Source: Combretum micranthum
Lineage: Eukaryota; Streptophyta; Magnoliopsida; Myrtales; Combretaceae
Direction of reading: 5' to 3'
Length of the DNA: 64,000 bases
NCBI GenBank assembly: GCA_024138025.1
Contig: JAMXBD010000058.1
Coordinates: 1,488,001-1,552,000 of the forward strand
Shown here: positions 58,592 through 64,000 of the stretch, piece by piece
How positions within the stretch are numbered: position 1 is the first letter of the stretch
Layout of the letters: each line of letters begins with the position of its first letter
Translations under genes and position numbers: made by a program
The notes under the pieces: model-generated
What the model was told of the DNA's origin: nothing
The model's input: the letters and a program-made list of their open reading frames with translations, nothing else
The model's database searches: none

Positions 58592-58632
58592 AGGGGACAG
58601 CGTCCCCTGCGGGGTTTCAGGGGCAGCGCCCC
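58592..58632 (-). other. Two GC-rich hairpins in the Copia leader
   Basis: AGGGGAC (58592-58598), loop AGC, GTCCCCT (58602-58608); and GGGGC (58620-58624), loop AGC, GCCCC (58628-58632). They stand out in very AT-rich surroundings between PBS and gag, a place where packaging or dimerisation structures often lie. Confidence 0.65.
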
Positions 58633-58639
58633 GGAAAGC

Positions 58640-59645
58640 TAAACGAAAAAGTAAATCTGGGTAAGGGAAATCCTTTTGAAAAATTGAAACTCCTTTTTAA
58701 AACCCTTTAAAATTGTTTCCAAAATTTTCATGAAAATCCTTTCTTAAAACTAAAAAATTGTTCAACAATTAAACAATTTGTTTTAAAACAACCCAGATCT
58801 GTTCAACAATTGAACCATATCATATATGTAAAAGACCCAAAAAAAAAAAAAAAGATCTAATTCGCAATTCAGAACTGTTCAGGATTTATAAATTAAGTGA
58901 ATAGCATATCCTATTTTCACAAAATAGATTTTTATTCACAGAAGCTTACAAATAGAACAGGTGCGAACAGACCTTAAATTTACCGCAATTGAATTTCAAA
59001 TGCAAATAGTATCCATTTTAGCATTTCAAGCTATACATCCAATTCATTTAATTTGTGCTTCGGATTTTTTTTTTATTAAATATAAACAGACACGGATCTA
59101 ATTTGCAAATCTGACATGCAAACAAAAATAATCCATGAAAATGCGCAAAGAGTATCCAATACTCGTCCGCAATATCAGAGGATAAATCGACACACAGATT
59201 CAGATTAATCCACAAAAACAAATTGGACGAACGCAAAAATTCAGTTGCCTTATTCGTGAAGTACTGTTCGATATTAGGCTTTTATGAATAAAAACAATCC
59301 AGTTCAGAACAACATGTTACACATCAAATCTGATTCCGATTCCGAGTCAAATTAAACACAGCATATAGATCCGAATCAAAAGCTGTTTTTCGAAATTTGT
59401 TACATCAAATCCGAAAATTTTGAGGAGCACAATGCATGGAATTTTCAGTCGTCTAATGCTCAACCTTATATTGAAAATCATATCCGATTCCAGATGCACT
59501 TATATTGAAATTACAAATCTTATATTTGTATTAATTTAGTTCTTCGTGAAATCAAATTGATAAAAAAAAACGAATATCAAAATTCGAATATCATGGCATC
59601 ACATGCAAATCATAAACCAGATTTCAATCTAATCAAGAACACAAG
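58640..59645 (-). other. Copia 5' leader
   Basis: A-rich, non-coding sequence between PBS and the GC hairpins. No frame of interest is seen. Confidence 0.55.
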
Positions 59646-59659
59646 TGGCTCTGATACCA
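59646..59659 (-). promoter_or_regulatory. Copia primer-binding site
   Basis: The minus strand reads TGGTATCAGAGCCA, complementary to the initiator tRNA-Met 3' end, two bases inside the LTR. Confidence 0.92.
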
Positions 59660-59660
59660 C

Positions 59661-60212
59661 TGTTGGGTTTCGAGGGTTTAAAATTTTTATAAAGATCAAA
59701 TCCTTTTGCAGCGGAATCAAAAGAAAACCCTAACCCAGTATCCATGTGTATCGATTAGATCAGAACAAGATAAAGATTTCAGATCCATACCTTTTAGTAC
59801 TTTTTCAAATCTGGAAATTCGGATCTGAGATGTTGCAAACGCAAACACCCTCTACGGTATCCACACGAATGAATGCTCCTTAAAGATCCTCTGTGTGCTA
59901 GCACAATCTAGAACACCTTCTAGATTCGAACGGGATTAAACTTTCTAATCACGACTCTCGTGTTATTTGCTTTAGGGTTTACAGTGTTTCACTGCAGTCT
60001 AATGTGACAGCATGTGTTGTCTAACCCTAAAGACAAACCCTTATGTTCTATTTATAATGTCATTCAATAATGACATTTTTACCCTTATATATCAGGGATA
60101 AATAATTATATTATAATTTATTAAATAAATTATAAGATAATTAACGAACATAAGAATCCCTAATCTAATTAGGGAACATAAAACTATTTGGCCTAGGGCA
60201 TAATTACCAACA
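59661..60212 (-). repeat. Copia 5' LTR
   Basis: 552 bp, direct repeat of 52584-53138. Confidence 0.93.
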
Positions 60213-60217
60213 ACTTG
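60213..60217. repeat. Target-site duplication of Copia, right (ACTTG)
   Basis: Identical to 52579-52583. Confidence 0.9.
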
Positions 60218-60513
60218 TGATGGCTATATAGTTTGCATATTTATTACTGAACTAATGTAATCCTTTTTAGTGTTTCTTTATTAGATATATTTTTTTTTTA
60301 GGATTTCAGTTCAGTTTTTGACAAGTTTTGAAGCTGATTTGAGTAAGTGCTCCATGTGTTCAAGTTCTATAAGCAAGGTCATTCACAAGTTCCATTTTCT
60401 TTATTTTCCAATTTCAGAGGCAATTTCAAGGGAAGTTTTCTTTTTCTTATTCTTTTGTTTCTTTCTTTAATTTCTTTTTAAGTTCTTGTTTCTTTCTTTT
60501 ATGCTTGATAAAA

Positions 60514-60551
60514 GACATTGAGGGCAATGTCTTGAATAAGTGTGGGGGAGG
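60514..60551 (+). promoter_or_regulatory. Internal hairpin plus polypurine tract of Athila
   Basis: GACATTG (60514-60520), loop AGGG, CAATGTC (60525-60531), then AAGTGTGGGGGAGG. It resembles the terminal PPT module. Confidence 0.6.
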
Positions 60552-62028
60552 ATGAGATACAAGTAATTTTATTTTGTTCTTTTATTCTTGTAATCATAAT
60601 TATATATACATATATTTGAATATTCAAGTTTCTCCCCATTACTTAAGGTGATAGCTATTCTCAGTAATTGAATGATGGAAAATAGAATATATATTTATAA
60701 TATGTATAGAAATTTTTATATTTTCTAAATTAATTTTTATTTTTGAAATTTTGGAAGTTTCATCAAAAATCATATTCTTTTTGAAATCATGAATTTAGAA
60801 GTGTTATTTATTTGAGAGAAAAAAAGAGAGTTTTAGTTTGAAATTGTATTACTAAAGAAGTTGAAAAATGATGATAATATTAGTAAACTTGTTTGATTCA
60901 TACCTAGGATTGATTGAACATTTAGATTTTCTATTTTGCATTCACTTTAAAAGTAATGAATTAATAAATAAAGAAGGACTTAAATTTTCAAAAATATTTT
61001 CAAGTTTAAAAATTGATTTAAATACTCAAGTTTGTATTATGAATTCTTTGCTAAAATACAATAGTGAAATCTTTAGGATACAAAGTTACTTTTAAATTAA
61101 ACTTTGAGTTTGAAATTGGAATTGAGTTAAGATTGCTAGTTGAGAATTAAGCATTTGCATTTTTAAGATTTTACTTCTAAGTATATTCATTCCTTGGGAT
61201 TTGTGAAGAGTTTCATAATCTTTAATGGATGTTCATATGAAATAGTTCCTTGGTGATTTTCCTTGAAGTAGATGAATTAAGTTGAGAGAACTCAATCTGT
61301 TGATTCAGTAAGGAATCAAGACCATATATATATATAAAAAAAAAAGAGAGAAAAAGTGAGAATTGATTGGTATAAGCGGGCCTTGGTCCCTAAGAAGAGC
61401 GAGTGTTCGACTCTACTGCCAATTGATTTGAACTAAAATAAAAGCAAAATTGATATGAAGCGGGCATTGGTCCCTTAGAAGAGCAATGAGTCGTTAATCA
61501 AGATGGGTTAAGAAAAAAAGAAAAAAAAAGGGAGTACTATTGACTGAAAGTTGAAAAGAGGAAGAGAAATCCAGGGAATTAATGGATGAGTTATGCAAAC
61601 ATTTTTTATTATGTGACTTAGATAAAAGAAAAGGGGAGTATATACTTCTTCGTAAAAGTGTATAAAGTGGGATGAGTTTTTCTTGGTTAGTTAATTTTGA
61701 TTTTGAAAACTTTGTTAATTTTTGAGAATAAACTTTGTGTTATTTAGATTAGCTATTGAATTTTGGTATATTAAGAATTTGGTATACAACACTACACTTG
61801 AGTTGATGATTGGAATCCATAAATTTCTGTTTTGAAAAGTGATGCAAGAAAAGGAAATTGAATGTTTAAGAAACCAAAGGTATGATTGATGATAAGTTTT
61901 CTTAATGGTTATTCATTATAAAATTTCTTTAGGAAGTTCAATTTTGATGAAAACTTAAATAAAGAATGTATTTATTTCTGTTTAAAAAGTAATTTTATTT
62001 CTTTCAAAATTTTTGAATTCTTAAGTTT

Positions 62029-62067
62029 AATTGCTTGAGGACAAGCAATTGCTTAAGTGGGGGAATT
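62029..62067 (+). promoter_or_regulatory. Terminal hairpin plus polypurine tract of Athila
   Basis: AATTGCTTG (62029-62037), loop AGGA, CAAGCAATT (62042-62050), then AAGTGGGGGAATT directly before the 3' LTR at 62068. Confidence 0.8.
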
Positions 62068-63595
62068 TGATACATGTAAATTATACTATAATTATTAAGT
62101 TAAAATATAGTAATTTATAGTTATTTATGTTTATTTTTGTAAGAAATAATACTTAGACTTGGTTATTTTGTGTTTCTTTAGAGATTTGATGAATATTAAG
62201 CTTTGAATGAATTTAATCAAGTTTGAGGAAGTTTTTGAAGCAAAAAAGAATGAAGGAGCAAAGCTTTGGAAAGAGTAAACAAGCCATGAAACAATTATGG
62301 AAGCCTTTGATAAGGAAAATGAAAAATATGCACCAGGAAAAGTACACGACAGGATGCAAGGTGTCATGTAGCTATTTGCAGTTATCCTGGAATGTGCAGA
62401 AAATGACCAGAGAGTTACACGACAGGATGCAGAGTGTCATGCAGGTGTCGTGCAGTTTATCTGTTACAGTTTTACTCGGTCAAACTTAGATAAACTTAAA
62501 AAGATTGATCCATATCTTAACTTGTAACTGTTGTACCAGGTTCCTATCATATAAATACGTGTCTTAGGTTAGTCAAAACATAACTTTGCACATCAGAACA
62601 TAACTTTGTACATCAAAACATATTTTTAGAGTAATTTTCAAGTCTATTCAAGATTCATAACAGATTTGTCAAGACAATCCTACTTGTCAAGACTTGGGCT
62701 TTCAAGATTTCGGTTCAAAGGTGTATTCTTTCTTATCTAGTATTGTTTTACATTGATTTAATCATGTTTGGTAATACGGATATGGAGGAGTAGAGAAATT
62801 TTCATTCAAATGATGATGAACTCTAAGATCTATCTTTGTACTCTGTTTTGATGATGATTCAATGAAGATTTATTGTTCAATTTTAATTCTAAACATGTGT
62901 ACTTAATCTTTCTTGAACTTAGTAGTCTAGAATGCTAATTTCATATCAGATTTTCTATATTACAAATGAAAGTTTGGATATAGAATAGATCTACATGTTT
63001 AGAGAGATTTGTTTGTGAATTCTAGAGATAGATTTGCAAGAATCTTTGTATTGGGTTGATTGATGAGTATTTGATTGATTCAATATAAGATTTACTGATT
63101 TTAATGCGATTCTTGGATTGTTATTGGTTGAGAAGAAATTTTAACAGATAGATCTAAGGATTAGGGATTGATAATCTTGAGAAAGATATCAATCTAATTA
63201 AGAAATCTTGCGGATTAAAATTGAATACTGTTGTTAATTCATTGAATATCAATATAAATGGGTATGAAGTGTGATTTTAGTAGTGATTCATTGTTTGAAT
63301 GAGCCGAGAATCATTGGATTTATATTTTCAGTTATAGAACACCTTAAATAGTCATAAACATATTGATTAAATCTTCTTGATAATCATAAAACATCAACTG
63401 AAATTAATTCTTGAATTTTCCCTGCTGTTATTTCTTAGTAATAGGATTAGAGTGTTGTTTTTAAAACGATCCCTGAGGACGATCCCGTTTACAAAGCTAT
63501 ACTATAGTAGGATTGGTCCACTTGCCAAATCTATTGGTTTTATAGTTTTTAAGCGGTGTTTTTAATAAATTTTAAGTGATATAAAACCAATATCA
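62068..63595 (+). repeat. Athila 3' LTR
   Basis: 1528 bp, direct repeat of 43845-45366. Small differences include a short insertion near 63505 (CTATAGTAGGATTGG). Confidence 0.93.
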
Positions 63596-63600
63596 GTAAG
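63596..63600. repeat. Target-site duplication of Athila, right (GTAAG)
   Basis: Identical to 43840-43844. Confidence 0.9.
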
Positions 63601-64000
63601 GATCCATCCAATCTTATCATTAAATGAAATTTATTTGTTGTTGTAAATCGAATTGTTAATAGAAGATTATTTATATATGTATGTTGTGAAGGATTGTGGA
63701 GATCAAGGAAGATTTGAGGAGAAATTGATGTTAGGGTTTCTGTGAAGTAAAAACAAAATTAACAGGTGAGTTAAGATTTGGTTAGGGTTATGGTATTGGG
63801 GTTAGGGTTTGACATCATGATTACAATTGAATTTTAATTGCGACATATATTGATATACAGGAGTATTGTGAGATTAGGGTTCCATTTCAATTAAAGTTTC
63901 TGTTGAGTAGATTTGGATTGGAAGCAAGTCCAGGTACGTCCTTACGTGTTTGCTGCTTGAGCGTGATAGGTTTAGAATTTATAACTTGATTAACGAATAT
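63601..64000. other. Continuation of the segment interrupted by Athila
   Basis: This should join 43844. Donor-like AACAG|GTGAGT near 63763 and CAG|GTACGT near 63933 suggest a spliced leader, like the pre-insertion part. No coding frame can be assigned and the segment runs off the window. Confidence 0.35.

Larger units (their letters stand above)
52584..60212 (-). mobile_element. Ty1/Copia retrotransposon, 7629 bp, nested in Athila
   Basis: LTRs of 555 bp (52584-53138) and 552 bp (59661-60212) start and end TGTTGG...CCAACA, with ACTTG on both sides. On the minus strand the PBS reads TGGTATCAGAGCCA (initiator tRNA-Met) and the PPT AAGTGGGAGAT. Gag zinc knuckle, protease, integrase, RT and RNase H occur in Copia order (integrase before RT). 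The LTRs differ at only a few sites, so the insertion is recent relative to its host Athila, yet pol is heavily degraded; it may have been copied by helper enzymes. Confidence 0.93.
60218..62067 (+). other. Athila 3' UTR, right of the Copia insertion
   Basis: Non-coding. It contains two hairpin-polypurine modules (60514-60551 and 62029-62067) and a repeated block AAGCGGGCCTTGGTCCCTAA (61375) / AAGCGGGCATTGGTCCCTTA (61458). The frame at 60868-61095 is AT-rich and unsupported. Confidence 0.7.
43845..63595 (+). mobile_element. Athila-lineage Ty3/Gypsy retrotransposon with a nested Copia element
   Basis: LTRs at 43845-45366 and 62068-63595 begin TGATACATGT and end CCAATATCA, flanked by GTAAG. 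The PBS is the Athila-type TGGCGCCGTTGCCGGGGA and the PPT is AGTGGGGGAATTT. The interior has gag, protease, RT, RNase H, integrase and an ORF3 remnant on the plus strand. Without the 7629-bp Copia insertion and its 5-bp duplication the element is about 12.1 kb, in the usual range for Athila. Many frameshifts make it non-autonomous. Confidence 0.93.

Noticed and set aside
60868..61095. 75-codon frame in the Athila 3' UTR
   Set aside because: AT-rich, no known domain, and located beyond ORF3 in a region where Athila elements have no gene.

Overview
The window looks like repeat-dense heterochromatin of a large-genome flowering plant, probably a eudicot. It is AT-rich, has no intact host gene that I can support, and consists mostly of nested LTR retrotransposons. 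The evidence is diagnostic primer-binding sites, polypurine tracts and 5-bp target duplications, plus protein fragments of the plant Ty3/Gypsy lineages Ogre/Tat, Athila and Tekay and of Ty1/Copia. No tRNA, rRNA or CRISPR was seen. Layout: 1-1056 holds the 3' ends of two related LTRs, called here the 'CGTGACA' family after their shared terminus. They lie in an older Ogre-type LTR relic (1057-about 1620). 1621-6960 is AT-rich DNA with microsatellites and no recognisable gene. 6965-9710 is a decayed plant-mobile-domain (PMD) gene. 10109-26457 is a complete 16.3-kb minus-strand Ogre element: 3.15-kb LTRs, TSD TGCCC, PBS, PPT, an extra ORF1, gag, protease, RT, two RNase H domains and integrase, with a 3' UTR full of tandem repeats. 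26850-35189 is a second, truncated minus-strand Tat-lineage element, split by a 3.7-kb solo LTR of the CGTGACA family (30946-34660, TSD TGGTC). 36120-39130 holds two more LTRs of that family, followed by a plus-strand Tekay/Del protease-RT fragment (39250-40229), an AT desert (40230-42357) and an inverted LTR copy (42358-about 43085). 43845-63595 is a plus-strand Athila element (TSD GTAAG, 1.5-kb LTRs, broken gag-pol, internally deleted ORF3). A younger minus-strand Copia element (52584-60212, TSD ACTTG, 0.55-kb LTRs) sits in its 3' UTR. The Athila element itself interrupts a promoter-like segment that resumes at 63601. How the parts work together: each element once supplied its own gag, protease, RT/RNase H and integrase, but all reading frames here are broken to some degree. 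The best-preserved frame is the Ogre integrase (387 codons, DD35E). The Copia LTRs differ at only a few sites, consistent with that element being the youngest layer. Most interesting non-coding structure: (1) the Ogre 3' UTR minisatellite is a string of nine small inverted repeats with conserved loops and covarying stems. (2) The CGTGACA LTRs share an intron-like module with a hairpin whose stem sequence changes between copies while pairing is kept, and a tiny exon-like reading frame ending in PEDYYD or PEDYFD whose differences are mostly synonymous. (3) The Athila element has two hairpin-plus-polypurine modules, and the Copia element has a duplicated PPT/LTR-edge sequence.
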